This document shows positions 1-16,100 of a stretch of DNA of 64,000 nt, piece by piece. The stretch covers positions 1,817,047 to 1,881,046 of the forward strand of contig OZ026561.1 in NCBI GenBank assembly GCA_964020155.1, written 5' to 3'. This DNA is from Chondrilla cf. caribensis (lineage: Eukaryota; Porifera; Demospongiae; Chondrillida; Chondrillidae). The notes under the pieces were generated by a model that saw nothing but the letters and a program-made list of their open reading frames with translations, searched no databases and was not told the origin of the DNA. Position 1 is the stretch's first letter, and the number at the start of each line of letters is the position of its first letter. Made by a program: the position numbers and the translations under genes.

Positions 1-122
1 TTATGTTGGTGGTTATGTATACTACTACTGTAACAGTGGATATCTCCTGACAAGTGGAGACAGTCCAAGGAGATGTCTGCTTGGAGGGAACTGGACAGGA
101 AGTGAACCAGTTTGTGAGAAAG
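1..122 (+). CDS. Gene A exon 1: CCP M6, unit U2 (3' part)
   Basis: Base 1 is the third base of a codon; reading continues [20 protein letters not shown] to CEK and splits G|GT at 122. About 61 nt lie upstream of the window. Counterpart 42588-42770. Confidence 0.88.
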
Positions 123-3100
123 GTTTGTAAATTTGTTCAGCTATGTATCTAATTACCTTAATTTTAATAATAACAACAACACCTATAAGCGAAGGGAACA
201 AAAGCATTAGCCTGTAAAGTTCCAACCCAACTCAGGGACCTTCTTAGTCACTCTCATTAGCCAACAGTGACCAATGAGGTAAAGTCTTCCAGTAGGGCAA
301 CACTAGCTATCACTCCTCATGCACATTCCCCCAATTTGAGCTACATATATACAATGCCATGCAAGATATCCTATTATATCAGATATTATGAGCCAATATT
401 AACCTAAATCCATTTGAGTAATTGTGAAATACCATGGATTGCAAATCTGAGGTAAATACTCCCACAACCTAGATCATTATGGCAAACCGAAAGAAATATC
501 TCAGCAGATTGTCATCTCATTTAGATATACTCTCAGCTGCAAAAGAACAAAGAAATTCTTAAACCTGAATTTTCCAAATCCACTTCAAAACATGTTATTA
601 GTACTATGTGTGTTGATTGACAGTTTAATGTGACATTGCCGTAGCCTTAGACAATGATTTACTATGGTGTAGGTAGCCTTATATAGGCAATGCCATCCAC
701 TTATGTACAGTAGTAGCTCTCATGCGAAGATCTCTTAAACTATGTAGAACATTCCACATTTGAGAAACTTCATTCTGCTGCAGAGGGGTATTAGAGCCAC
801 TAATCTCAGAGTTCAAAAGCTGTATGTTACCTCTTCAGAATCAACCCAGTAATGCACAAATTTAATTATTATGTATACTTCATTTACTCTGGTCTGATTC
901 CCAATGTCACTGTTTATTTTTATTATTTTGCTCACAATTATTTTTTATCTCACATGTATGAAGATGTGTGCTCCTGTCCATCACCTCCTGCAAATGGCTA
1001 TATTTCTAATTGCAACGTCACTGACGTTCTTGGTGACACTGTTGAATACTCCTGTAAAAGTGGCTACTACTTGGTGGGTTCCAACACTCGAACATGTCAA
1101 ACTGGTGGTAACTGGACAGGGAGTGCTCCAGTCTGTGAAGAAGGTGTGAATTAGATACTGTTACGGTATCTGCATTAGTATACTGTTGCTGTATTATACC
1201 CTGTTCATAATATATATTGGGAAAATTATAGTCTCATTGTAGTTTTTTTGAATTCTTATAATATTTTTTCATTTTAGAATCTTCTTGTACCTGTCCACCT
1301 GCTCAAATCAATGGGTCAAGAAACTGTAGTGGAAGCAATGAAGTAGCTGCTTATAGTCGTTTGTATTACAAGTGTAACAGTGGATATCATGTTGTTGGTG
1401 ATGAGTACAGAATGTGTCATCCTAGTGGGAATTGGACTGGTAGTACTCCGTCTTGTCAAAAAGGTGAAAATAGCATTTTACATGAAATTAGCATCATACA
1501 TTCTAGCTGTTTAGTGAGCTCTTTTGATATGCTATTTGTTTCATGCCGTAATCTTCTATATTCTGACAATGTACAACATTACCTAATCTATCAACCTAAT
1601 TAAAATGTGATATATGAATTTAAATCAGTGTCTGACTAAGTCTTGTACATGACAAGAGAGGTCCACTAATTAATACAACAGGAAATGTCTCTCGCTTTAG
1701 AAATTTTACATAATAATTTATTTTATTCAATTTATAGTTATAATTATGCTGTAATTGTGGTGCTCAGTATCTTATTATTTATTATATACCAGATATAAGT
1801 CTACATTCTAGATCTACTATACATGCAGTATCTAGATGATTACTCCAAACATGGGTGGTTTGTAATGCTTTAGAAATTACATCATATGATTATAATTATT
1901 TACGTAGTTTAAGAGTGCTAATAGTATACTTGGGTATCGCTCAATTCAATATATATAGATGTTCCATGCAAATGCCCACTGCCACCATCTTATGGACACA
2001 CTAGTACATGCTCTGGCTCTGTATCTGCTGGGTACGGTGTCAAATATTATTGTAACCGCAACACCTACAACTTGGCTGGTGATTCCAGTAGGACTTGTCA
2101 AGGAAATGGTACCTGGACAGGAAGTGACCCATCTTGTGTTTATGGTTAGTCTGTTACTGGCTAACCAATCTAATAGAATAATTGAGTGATGTATCCTGTT
2201 TCTCCACCAGGTTGTCCATGTCCCTCTGCTCCTATGAATGGCTACACTAGATATTGCTCAGTGTATCGTCCTTACTACAACTACGTTTATTACTACTGTA
2301 ACAGTGGTTATCACTTGTATGGTAATAGGTACAGACGTTGTCTTCCATATGGCACTTGGTATGGCAAAGCTCCAACCTGTTTAGAAGGTAAGGAAGTGAA
2401 AACTTGCTTTGTATATATTGTATACGCTGCAGTGTTATTATTATTTGACATTGACATATTATGTTAACACTATAGGTACCCCATGTCAGTGTCCACCTGC
2501 TCCAGCTAATGGTTCAAGATCATATTGCTCTGTAACAGCTAATGTTGATACAAATCTTTATTACTATTGTAACAGTGGTTACTATCGCGATGGGAGTAGC
2601 TATGCTAGATGTCTTCCATTTGGTAATTGGACTGAAACACCAACCTGCAAGAAAAGTAAGTAATGGTCATAAGTATATGTAAAAATTCCCAGTTGAATCG
2701 ATATATATGCAGAGAATTGAAATTATTCTTGAGGTCCTATACATAACATATTATAATAAGTGGCAAATTATTTTCACCTATGTTCTAGCTGTATATGAGA
2801 GTCCTTCATAGGAATGGATTGGGTAGCTAGATAAAGAGTAATTATCATCTATCCAGATCCTTACTGATTCTATGTTTTCTTGTATTTCCAGTTCAACCTT
2901 GTCCTTGCCCTTCATCACCCACCAATGGCTCTATTAGTTGTAATGGATCTCATCTTGCTGGAACTGGTAGCAGAGTGACATACTCCTGTAACAGTGGTTA
3001 CACCCTATCAGGAAGTAGCTATAGGACATGTCAAGCAAGTGGTAATTGGACAGGAACAGCTGCAACCTGTAGGAAGCGTAGGTTGTATGGACACACAAAT

Positions 3101-6100
3101 TCTTCTATATTATGGGTTAAGAATTATTGTACATTTCTAAGTGTAACATGATTATTTTAATATAGGTACATGCAGTTGTCCATTGTATATACATTACTCA
3201 TACTTTGCAGACACATGCAATTGCCCACCCTCTCCATCTAATGGATATACCAGCTCCTGTTCAGGAACCAGAAACAATGGAAACTACATCTATTATTACT
3301 GTAACAGTGGGTATAGTCGTAGTGGTAGCTCATACAGAAGATGTGAACTTGGTGGCTCCTGGTCAGGGAGTGCCCCATTGTGTTTGAGAAGTGAGAGTAT
3401 GACTAATGCAGTTTGTTCAATTTAATGTGAATAGGTGTTTGTGTTATTATATTAGATAGATGTCCCTGTCCACCTTCTCCAAGTAATGGATACATAACCA
3501 GCTGTTATAGGACAGATTATGTTGGTGGTTATGTTTACTACTACTGTAACCGTGGATATCTACTGACAAGTGGAGATAGTCCAAGGAGATGTTTGCTTGG
3601 AGGGAACTGGACAGGAAGTGAACCATTTTGTGAGAGAGGTTAGTGTATTAACCTTAATTTCAATAACAATAATAATAATATAGATGCACTTATATGTGGA
3701 GTGAATGAAAGCATTATAGCCTTTGTGTGCGTGTGTGCGTGCGTGCGTGTGTGTGTGTGTGTGTATGTGTGTGTATGTGTGTGTGTCACCATTGCTTTTT
3801 CACTTTTTAAATTTGATAACCTATATTAATGTTGTGATGTATATAATGTGTTCAATTAACAATAAACAATTAACGAAAGAGTAAACATTTGCACAACAGT
3901 CACAGCGTTTGAGAATTTGATGTTAATAACAGATCATCTAGCATGGTAATATTTCTGTTTGGATGGTGTTCTGGTTGAGACATGTTATTTTAAGAAACTA
4001 TAAATTTAATGTATATATATATGCTGTTATATATTATTATATAGTTTTCTGTGAAAATTAGTGTTTATTATCACTGATCATGATTGCAATTTGCTGTTAA
4101 TATGTTAAGTACAATTGACACTTCATAATAATTCTAATCCTGTAGATGTGTGCACCTGTCCATCAAACCCTGTAAATGGCTACATTTCTGGCTGCAATGT
4201 GACAGATATTCTAGGAGATACTGTTGAATATTCCTGTAAAAGTGGCTACTACTTGGTAGGTGTTCATTCTAGAACATGCCAAACTGGAGGCAATTGGACA
4301 GGAAATGCTCCAACCTGTGAAGCAGGTGTGGATGCTTACTGAATATTTTAACTCAGTCTTTGTCTCATGTCATCTTCTTCACATATCTTATCTATATCTC
4401 AGAATCTTCTTGTTCCTGTCCTCCTGCTCCAACCAATGGATCAAAAAACTGTAGTGGAAGCAATGAAGTAGCTGCTTATAGTCGTTTGTATTATAAGTGT
4501 AACAGTGGATATCATGTTGTTGGTGATGAGTACAGAACGTGTCATCCTAGTGGGAATTGGACTGGGAGTACTCCAATCTGTGTTGAAGGTATTAAAATAA
4601 TTAATTAAGTACAGTAACATGACTGTAATGTGCATGCAATTTAAAATTTTATGGTAACTTAAATATTATTATAATAGTAGAATATGTGCCCTGTTTCATC
4701 TTCTTGACAGGTATATGGACTCACTTACATATTATACTTCTTACTCACAGATGTTCGATGCAAATGTCCTCTGCCACCATCCTATGGGCATACTAGTACA
4801 TGCTCTGGTTCTGTATCTACTGGTTTTAAAGTCAGTTACTATTGTAGCAATAAGATCTACAACCTGGCTGGAGATCAGAGTAGAACTTGTCAAGGAAATG
4901 GTACCTGGACAGGAAGTGATCCATCTTGTGTCTATGGTAGGTTGGTCTATTCATTGTTCCAGTTATTTGAAAAATTACCTTTTATATGTACATGTGGGTG
5001 TCATTTTATTATATCCACTCCACCAGGTTGTCCATGTCCTTCGGCTCCTGTGAATGGCTACACTAGATATTGCTCGGGGTATCGTCGTTACTACAACTAC
5101 GTTTATTACTATTGTAACAGTGGTTATCACTTGTATGGTAGTAGATACAGATATTGCTACCCTTATGGAACGTGGTCTGGGAGTGCTCCAATCTGCTTAA
5201 AAGGTACTCTACATTGTGAATTCTTATTCTGTTGGTATTTATAGTATAAATATATAGTATATTAATTAAGTGCAACTTTGTCATTATATGTAAAAGTATG
5301 TATGTGTCTCTGCGTAATATTATTCTTGGTTTATGGTTTATTCCAATTATTTATGCTGTGCAACCATTGTTATTTATAAGTTAAGTTCTGGTCAGCAAGT
5401 CTACATGTTCTGATTTGTATTGTAGGTACCCCGTGTCAGTGTCCACCTGCTCCTGCTAATGGTACAACATCATATTGCTCTGGAGCAGCCAATACTGGTT
5501 CAAACCTTTACTACTATTGCAACAAGGGTTACTATCGAGAAGGAAGTAGCTATGCCAGATGTCTTCCTTTCGGTAACTGGACTGAAACACCAACCTGCAA
5601 GAAAAGTAAGTACAGTTGTAAGCGTTGCTTTTGTAGGGCAGGATTGAATCGACCATTAAATCTAGACGTTCTAATGCTTATTGCATTGACCTCTATATTA
5701 ATAATATAATAATCCTTGGAATTTTGTAACAGAAATATTCCAGCTAGTGTCTAACAGAGCTGTACGTATTTGAGAGCACTCTATTGAGTGAATAGCTATG
5801 TTAACAATAACCACTACTCAGTCTGCCTATGAAGGAATAGTTGAAGATTGTCCATTAATGCAGTTTGTAAATTTCAGTGCAGTCTTAGAATCTAGATAAG
5901 GCAAGAGGAATACTCATGTCAGGTTATTAGACTCAATGCATAAATTCATCAATATTTTTCCTGATAAGTGTGGTATATACTTTTATTGCTCTTCCAGTTC
6001 AACCATGTCCCTGTCCATCATCACCAACCAACGGCACTACAAGCTGCAATGGATCTCATCTTTCTGGTGCTGGTAGCAGAGTGACATACTCCTGTAACAG

Positions 6101-9100
6101 TGGTTACACCTTATCAGGAAGTAGCTATAGGACATGTCAAAACAGTGGAAATTGGACAGGAACAGCTCCAACTTGCAAAAAGTGTAGGGTGTATAATATG
6201 AATACAAATTAATACAACATATATACTTTTCTATACTATTCATTCATATGTAAGTAAAGTCCGGTGGTCTTTGTACAGAGGTGCTTTGCTGTTACAGACT
6301 TATTAAATGGTTATTCCAATAATGGTCACTTGGGATAGGTGTTATTCAATACAGGCTCCCCTATGTTTTCAATTATATCATTTTTGATTATTAATGTATA
6401 ATTATATACTATTTTTCAATCAGATACAAGGATACTAGGTGTTATACTAGGACTTATTTCTGTGCAGCATTTATGTAATCCTATTTGTGAGGTTGGCACA
6501 GCATTGGCATATTATAATTAGTGGGAACCTGCAGATGATTAGATCCATAAGTCATTAGTCTTAATTAGCTGTAGAAACCAACAGCTTATACATACTTATC
6601 TTTTACAGCACTGAGCTTGCACAATTATTCAATATTTACTATGTTATTATCCTAATACTGATTCAATCATTGACAAGTTTATTTATGTGTAAGGTGGTCA
6701 TAAAAATTAATGTACAATATCTCTATTTGTTCATTATAGACACATGCAGTTGTCCACCCTCTCCATCTAATGGATACACCAGATACTGCTCAGGAACAGC
6801 AAACAATGGAAACTATGTCTATTACTACTGTAGCAGTGGATACAGTCTCAGTGGTAGCTCCTCCAGAAGATGTGAACTTGGTGGTTCCTGGTCAGGAAGA
6901 GCTCCATTGTGTTTAAGAAGTGAGATGCATGAGTTTCTAATGTGCAATTTTTATACTACTCAACTATTTACTGTATACCATTATGATATTATATTAGATA
7001 GATGTCCTTGCCCTCCTGCTCCAAGTAATGGATATACAAGAAGCTGTTATAGTACAGATTATGTTGGTGGTTATGTGTACTACTACTGTAACAGTGGTTA
7101 TCTCTTGAAAAGTGGAGATAGTCCAAGGAGATGTCTGCTTGGAGGGAACTGGACAGGAAGTGAACCAGTTTGTGAGAAAGGTTGGTGAATCAGATTTGAA
7201 ATATAAATCATGATCACTGTGACAGTCTCTGGTAAGGGATGCAAGGAGTTAAGGTTCATCAGTGATCAAAGCTCCTTCCTACTCATACGTACTTATGAAA
7301 ATGCAATTTTGCTGTTGCTAATTTTCTGACAACTCCATCATTAACATTAAGTCACTTAGGACATGCGCTTCCAGTGTGCACAAAATAATGTTGATAAATA
7401 TGAAAAACCTTAGCCTATCAAATCTTGAATATAATATAGATATGAGAATTAACCAAGTATAGAGGTTGATTTGTAGTACATAGAATATACTGTACAAGGA
7501 TATCCTCCCTGTTATATTATTGTTATGATTATTTCTATTCCTAATGGATCTAATAATTTATTTTTTTTAAATTCAATTTGTATATTACAGATGAATGTTC
7601 CTGTCCATCAGCTCCTGTGAATGGCTACATTTCTGGTTGCAATGTCACTGACTTTCTAGGAGATACTGTTGAATACTTGTGTAAAAGTGGCTACTATTTG
7701 GTGGGTGCAAGCACTAGGACATGTCAAAGTGGCGGAAACTGGACTGGAAGTGCCCCAACCTGTGAAGCAGGTCTGAATGACATATATATCAATCTGTTAC
7801 ACCATCTGTAATTTTGTGTTTACTTCACTATAACTCGTCAAGAACGTATTGATTTTTATAGTATGTTTCTTCCCAAACAGATTCTTCTTGTTCCTGTCCT
7901 CCTGCTCCAACCAATGGATCAAGGAACTGTAGTGGAAGCAATGAAGTAGCTGCTTATAGTCATTTGCATTATAAGTGTAACAGTGGATATCATGTTGTTG
8001 GTGATGAGTACAGAACATGTCATCCTAGTGGGAATTGGACTGGGAGTTCTCCATCTTGTGAAAAAGGTAACTATATTTTCTGATTGCCCAGACTGTGCAA
8101 TGAACTTTGATTTGATATATAACTACTCATTTAACACCACTTTTAAATTTGAAATACTATTTTATGATAGGCCACACTGCCTAAGTATACATATTGTTTA
8201 TATTCTCTATAAAGACTATTGAAATATGAATGTAATTCAGTAATTAAGGCACATAAATTATGCTGTAATAATTTTAATTATATTGTCAAGCCATAACATG
8301 CATTTAGTGTTGTATATAATGACTTATTGAATGATAATATATTTATAGTTTTAATATTGAATGATACATGGTTTGGTAATATTCCTTTATCAATGCAGAT
8401 GTCCCATGCAAATGTCCACTACCACCATCTTATGGACATACTAGTACATGCTCTGGCTCTGTATCTGCTGGTTACAGTGTCAAATATTATTGTAATAGTA
8501 ACACCTACAACTTGGCTGGTGATTCCAGTAGGACTTGTCAAGGAAATGGTACCTGGACAGGAAGTGACCCATCTTGTGTTTATGGTTAGTCTGTTATTGG
8601 CTAAACAAATCTAACAGAATAATGGAGTGATGTATCCTATTTCTCCACCAGGTTGTCCATGTCCCTCATCTCCAGTGAATGGCTACACTAGATATTGCTC
8701 AGTGTATCGTCCTTACTACAACTACGTTTATTACTATTGTAACCAAGGTTATCACTTGCATGGTAATAGTTACAGGCGGTGTCTTCCATATGGCACTTGG
8801 TATGGTAAAGCTCCAGCCTGTTTAGAAGGTAAGGAAACAACGTGCTTTGTATATATTACACTGCTGTGTTATTACTGTAAGCATATAATAATGTCTAATG
8901 TTACCAATTCAGGGACCCCTTGTCAGTGTCCACCTGCTCCAGCTAACGGTTCAAGATCATATTGCTCTGTAACAGCCAATGTTGGTTCAAACATTTATTA
9001 CTATTGTAACAGTGGTTACTACCGAGAAGGAAGTAGCTATGCTAGATGTCTTCCTTTCGGCAATTGGACTGAATCACCAACTTGCAAGAAAAGTGAGTTA

Positions 9101-12100
9101 TTTATAATTGGGCTTCTCATCTTTATCCAAGCAAAAAGTTAAGACATTTTTTTGTTCTTGCAGTTCAACCTTGTGCTTGTCCATCATCACCCTTCAATGG
9201 CTCCGTCAACTGTAATCAATCACATCTTGCTGGTGCTGGTAGCAGAGTGACATACTCCTGTAACAGTGGTTACACCCTATCAGGAAGTAGCTATAGGACA
9301 TGTCAAAACAGTGGTAATTGGACAGGAACAGCTCCAACCTGTCTGAAATGTGAGTTGTAAATATTGTAAATAAATAATTGAATTTTGTAAAACAGTGTTA
9401 GAATTATAGTTGTGTTGCGTCAAAACATATTATATTTGTCAAAATTATCCATCTATTGTAGACACATGCAGTTGCCCACCCTCACCATCTAATGGTTACA
9501 CAAGATACTGTTCGGGAACAGCAAACAATGGGAACTACATCTATTATTACTGTAACAGTGGGTATAGTCGTAGTGGTCGCTCATACAGAAGATGTGAACT
9601 TGGTGGTTCATGGTCAGGAAGAGCTCCATTGTGTTTAAGAAGTGAGAAACATGAATTATGCAATTTATTATGGAAATTTTGATGGTTCCTCTACAATTTA
9701 CCATAGATACCTGCCCCTGTCCACCTTCTCCAAGTAATGGATACACAACAAGCTGTTCCAGTACAGATCCAGTTGGTTCTAATGTGTACTACTACTGTAA
9801 CAGTGGATATCTACTGACAAGTGGAGATAGTCCAAGGAGATGTCTGCTTGGAGGAAACTGGACAGGAAGTGAACCAGTTTGTGAGAAAGGTGTGTGTATA
9901 TTAGTATATGCATGTGTGCATGTGCATGTACGTGTGTGTGTGCATGTGCACGCATACGCGTGTGTGTGTAATAATTATTTTACTTTATTCAATTCTATTT
10001 CACCATACAATTTTCATTTATTTTTTGTGGTAATATATCTGTAAATAGTAATTCATTTATGATTGATTCATAACAAATTTTATATGATATGATATATAGT
10101 GATAATTTAACTGTCATAACCTCATATTTTTCTGTTTATATATTTTGTACTATTTCAATATTTTTTTATTCCTCCATATTATTACATTACACAAAATCCT
10201 TTTTGTCTGGCAGATGTTTGCTCCTGCCCGCCAACTAGTCTAAATGGCCTCATCTCCGGTTGCAATGGTACTGACATTGTTGGAGATGCTGTTGAATACT
10301 CCTGTAGAAGTGGCTACTACTTGGTGGGTTCCAACACTAGAACATGTCAAACTGGAGGTAACTGGACAGGGATTGCTCCAACATGTGAAAAAGGTATGAA
10401 TGTAATACTTATCTCTTATATCAACTATACATTGTCAATCTGATTGAAAGCTTACTATTCTGACTTGACTGTTCTATATACTAGTAGTCAAATCTGTTTA
10501 CTACTGTGGGATTTAATCTGTTATTCACTACCATACATGTGTTCATTACAATAATGTCCATCAATGCAATTCGCTTGTGTCATGAAACAGGCTTTGATCA
10601 GATCGTGCTTATTTGATAATTTATGCAACAATTTGTTTTATCACAGAAACCTCTTGTACCTGTCCTCCTGCTCCAACCAATGGATCAAGGAACTGTAGTG
10701 GAAGCAATGAAGTAGCTGCTTATAGTCCTTTGTATTATAAGTGTAACAGTGGATATCATGTTGTTGGTGATGAGTACAGAACATGTCATCCTAGTGGGAA
10801 TTGGACTGGGAGTACTCCATCTTGTGAAAAAGGTTATTATAATAATATATTATTATTTGGTTGAATATTCATTTAAGCAAAGATATTACATCAAGTGGAC
10901 TAAATTAGGTTATATTACAAGTAGAGTAAAGACTGATAGGAAATTATTCTATGCATTATCTGTTTGGATGCATATATGACACGTTCCTCCAATTAGCTAA
11001 TATGCAAGTGGTATTATTATCAGCATCTTATACCTGTGTTGAAAGTAGAATATATAACTTCCAAGTGGAAATTGAACCATGGTTATCAATAATTGTGTGA
11101 AAATAATTCGCATTTTTTGGTTTTGTAATGCTACAGTATTGATTGTGGGGAAATTATTGAATTCTGCGATGTTGCATACGTAATGGCAGTATGTATTGTA
11201 TCTTCTTATGTCTTGTTTATGTAGATGTTCCATGCAAATGCCCACTACCACCATCCTACGGACACACTAGTACATGCTCTGGTTATGTGTCCACTGGCTA
11301 TAAAGTCAGTTACTACTGCAATAGTAATTTTTACAACTTAGCTGGTGATTCAAGTAGGACTTGTCAAGGAAATGGTACCTGGACAGGAAGTGACCCATCT
11401 TGTGTTTATGGTAGGATTGTCATTTAGTTATATATTAAATGAGCCCCACAAAATGATTAAGGAACGTATGCTGTTTCTCCACCAGGTTGTCCATGTCCCT
11501 CGGCTCCTGTGAATGGCTACACTAGATATTGCTCGGTGTATCGGCCTTACTACAACTACATTTATTACTATTGTAACAGTGGTTATCACTTGTATGGTAG
11601 TAGATACAGATATTGCTACCCTTATGGAATGTGGTCTGGGAGTGCTTCAACCTGTTTAGAAGGTGACTTTCTGTTGTATAATTTAGCTATATACATATAC
11701 GTTTTGTGAACACTTGACTTGATCATATGCACATGATCGGTGTAGAAATTTTACTACATCCCCCAAATCAACATTGCAGGTACCCCATGTCAGTGTCCAC
11801 CTGCTCCAGCTAATGGTACAACATCTTATTGCTCTGGGACAGCCAGGGTTGGTTCGAACCTTAATTACTATTGTAACAGTGGCTACTATCGAGAAGGAAG
11901 CAGCTATGCTAGATGTCTTCCTTTTGGCAATTGGACTGAATCACCAACTTGCAAGAAAAGTGAGTTAATTATTAACTTTTTATATCTCCAAGACCTGATA
12001 TTTGGAATGTTAGACTAGTTACTAAAGTTGGAAGATTTAATGATTTGGGTATATACTCCTCAGTTGAATGAAGTGAACAAATTTTTGGACTAATTTTCAA

Positions 12101-13086
12101 CATCTGGAATGGTCTCTAGTTTTAATCATGTTGCAAAAGATCAGATGTTCTGTGTTGCATGATATAAATTCCTGATAATATGCCTTGACAAAGTGCATAT
12201 TGTTACTGCACTTTCAGTTCAACCTTGTCCCTGTCCATCATCACCCACCAATGGCTCTACAAACTGTAATGGATCTCATCTTGCTGGTGCTGGTAGCAGA
12301 GTGACATACTCCTGTAACAGTGGTTACACCCTATCAGGAAGTAGCTATAGGACATGTCAAGCAAGTGGTAATTGGACAGGAACAGCTCCAACCTGTAGGA
12401 AGTGTAGGTTGTGTGGACATGCAGCAGTATATAATATTGTTGAATAAATTTCCACACCCAGACATTGATCTTTGTTCCAAATATATATACTAATAAATTA
12501 TGTAAATATAGTTAATTATAATGTTTGTCTATATTGCCTATATACCTGTAATGATTACATCACATTGCACTGGGTTCTTTGTCACTGACGACAATATTTT
12601 GTATACAGTACTATGACTCCATTATAAACTGCATTACTCATTCTTTGCAGACACATGCAATTGCCCACCCTTTCCCTCTAATGGATACACCAGATACTGC
12701 TCAGGAAAAGCAAACTATGGAAACTACATCTATTACTACTGTAACAGTGGGTATAGTCGTAGTGGTAGCTCCTACAGAAGATGTCAGCCAGGTGGTTCCT
12801 GGTCAGGAAGTGCCCCATTGTGTTTGAGTAGTGAGAAGCAATACTCATGCTATGCTTAGTGGAATTTAATTTTACTTTTTGATTTTTTTGTGCATTATAC
12901 TATAGATACCTGCCCCTGTCCTCCTTCTCCAAGTAATGGTTATATAACAAGCTGTTATAGTACAGATAATGCTGGTTCTTATGTGTACTACTACTGTAAC
13001 AGTGGATATCTACTGACAAGTGGAGATAGTCCAAGGAGATGTCTGCTTGGAGGAAACTGGACAGGGAGTGAACCAGTTTGTGAGAA

Positions 13087-13162
<76 letters not shown>

Positions 13163-16100
13163 ATGTGAGTGGGTGTGCGTGTGTGCGTATGCGTGTGTTT
13201 ATGTGCATTCTGCATGTGTCTGTGTGCGTGGGTGCGTGCGTATTCGTGTATTAGTGTACATGTTTTGTGTGTGTGTTTGTGTGTACTTGTGCATGACACT
13301 GTGTGTGTGTGTTTGTGTGTGTGTATGTGTGTGAGTGTCAGTACATAGATAAATGCAATCCCAGGTAATTATCTTTTCACTCATGTTATGGACTCATTTC
13401 TATTTACAAATGTTTTACACACATGCAATGATAATGGTGATCAAAGGTACAATAGTAGAGTATATTTGCAAAGACATTAAGACATCTCCATGTCTGAAAC
13501 TAACTGATCCTGTAAAATACCTTACGTAAGCCCACACTGTTATATTGGTACTTTACTATACCTTACCTCACTATATTTTTATGGATAAAATGCGTTGGGA
13601 TTCCAAGAAATTACCCTAAAGTTTTACACTCATGTACATGCATGTGTGGGCATGTGTGCATCACTTCATATTATCGAGTAGAATGTGTTGTAAATGTGTA
13701 AATGTGTTTCAATGTAATATGCATGGTTAGGGTTAGTGCATAAAGTGCATTAATTTGTGTATCTAACTAATCTTATCAATAAGTATAAGTCTTACAATGT
13801 CACAATTTAACGTTGTGTACATGTATAATTATTCAATAATTAGCCCATTATACTTCGTAATTAGCCTGATTCAATTTCCAGATGAATGTTCCTGTCCACC
13901 AATCCCTGCAAATGGCTTCATCTCTGGTTGCAATGTCACGGGCGTTGTTGGAGACACTATTGAATACTCTTGTAGAAGCGGATACTACTTGGTGGGTGCT
14001 AGTACAAGAACATGTCAAACTGGTGGTAACTGGACAGCAAGGGCTTCAATTTGTCAAAAAGGTATAGGCTTGTTCGTTGAAGATTTTCTAACATAATAGC
14101 TGGATTTGTATTACTGAACTCCATGCATCCCATTTATCTAGAATCAGCTTGTACCTGTCCTCCTGCTCCAACCAACGGATCAAGGAACTGTAGTGGGAGC
14201 AATGAAGTACCTGCTTATAGTCGATTGCATTATAAGTGTGACAGTGGATATCATGCTGTTGGTGATGAGTACAGAACATGTCATCCTAGTGGGAATTGGA
14301 CCGAGAGTACAGTTTCCTGTGTGAAAGGTTAGTACTGTATGTGCTATGGCCACAATTAGCAGTTGGTTTGAAGAAAACATCCATGATGCTATAATAATGA
14401 GTGCATTTTGATTATAACACTACGGGATTGGGAAATAATGCAATGATCTTATTTATGTCACAATTGAGCATGCAACTTGTGATACACTCCATATTTATGA
14501 ACTCGTAGAGCCAGTCAACATTCACCAATAATACTAGAATGTTTGATTTACTCAGATCGTCAAACTGTTGATTATTATGCAAGATGTACACAATATCTTT
14601 GGTAGTAGCATAATTTATAGTTGTATAATATATACACCTTGAGGGTATAATATTATTATGTTTAGCATTTAATCCTTACATAATAGATATTGAATGCAAC
14701 TGTCCACTGCCACCATCTTATGGACACACTAGTACATGCTCTGGTTCTGTATCAGCTGGGTACAAAGTCAGTTACTACTGTAATGGTCGATACAGTCTAG
14801 CTGGTGTCAAGACTAGGACATGTCAAGGGAATGGATCTTGGACAGAAACGGACCCAATTTGTGTTGATGGTATGGCGATTGCATTAAGCTAGGAAGTTTT
14901 AATAAATCACTAATTCACTTTTATACCTGGTATCTTGACCAAGCTTGAATATGTTTCATCTTTGATCTTTCAGGTTGTCTGTGTCCTACAATTGATAATG
15001 GTTACACATCTTACTGTAAAGTGTACCAAAAATATGGTAATTCTGTGAATTACCATTGCCAAAGTGGATATCATCGTGTTGGAAGTAGCAAAGGAACCTG
15101 TCAGTCTGATGGCTCCTGGTCACCAAGCCCTCCAACGTGTGTAGGAGGTATGGTCTCATTCATTTTTGTGGCTTAAATTCAGATCATGATCACAGATTGT
15201 TGTATTATAATAGGTACCCCTTGCCTGTGTCCAAGGCAGCCCAGCAATGGCTACACTTCTTACTGTCCTCAAACTGCCACTGTTGGGTCACACATCAATT
15301 ACTACTGCAAACGTGGGTACTATCTCACTGGTGGTACCTCTGCCACTTGTCTACCTTACGGCAATTGGAGTACAGCTCCTAGGTGTGAGAAAGGTATGCA
15401 CGTGTAGAATGTAGAATCAACTTGGTTGAAAAAATATTTCTGCACAATAAATTCAATTATTATTAGATTACTTTTAATTGTTAGTTAAACCATGTCCCTG
15501 TCCACCATCACCCACCAATGGCTTCACCAACTGTAATGGATCTCATCTTGCTGGTACTGGTAGCAGAGTGACATACTCCTGTAACAGTGGTTACACCCTA
15601 TCAGGAAGTAGCTATAGAACGTGTCAGGCAAGTGGTAATTGGACAGGTACTGCTTCAATGTGTTTGAGAGGTAAAGGATATTAAAGTCATACTATGTTGG
15701 AAGCCATAATCACAATGTCATTGATTTTTTAGGTTGCACTTGTCCATCATCACCAGTTAATGGGTATACAGATGACTGCTCAGGAACAAAGCCTGTTGAT
15801 TCCATCATAACATATCGCTGCAACACAGGCTATTCCATTTTTAGTACTAACTCTTCCAGGATATGTCAGAGTGATGGAAAATGGTCAGGAACTGCTCCCA
15901 AGTGTGCAAAAGGTATTATTTTATCATGTTGGATGCCCATTTGTGTCTGACATTACGTAGTGTTATATATAATATCATAAATGTATACTAATTTGTATGT
16001 TTGTCACTTCCAGACAACTGTCAATGTCCTTCATCTCCTGTAAATGGATATATTGCCTCTTGTGTTGGATCAGCCCTGGTTGGAACCTACATCCACTACT

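Noticed and set aside
6670..7188. Apparent two-CCP single exon (also 8627-9142, 49672-50130, 51537-52052)
   Set aside because: The intron between the modules happens to stay open. Donor and acceptor sites and the regular exon lengths show two separate exons.
7797..8018. Minus-strand open frames antisense to CCP exons (for example 4441-4635, 5063-5284, 45148-45363)
   Set aside because: They recur as shadows of the repeated exons, lack splice logic or family resemblance, and the sense strand explains the sequence fully.
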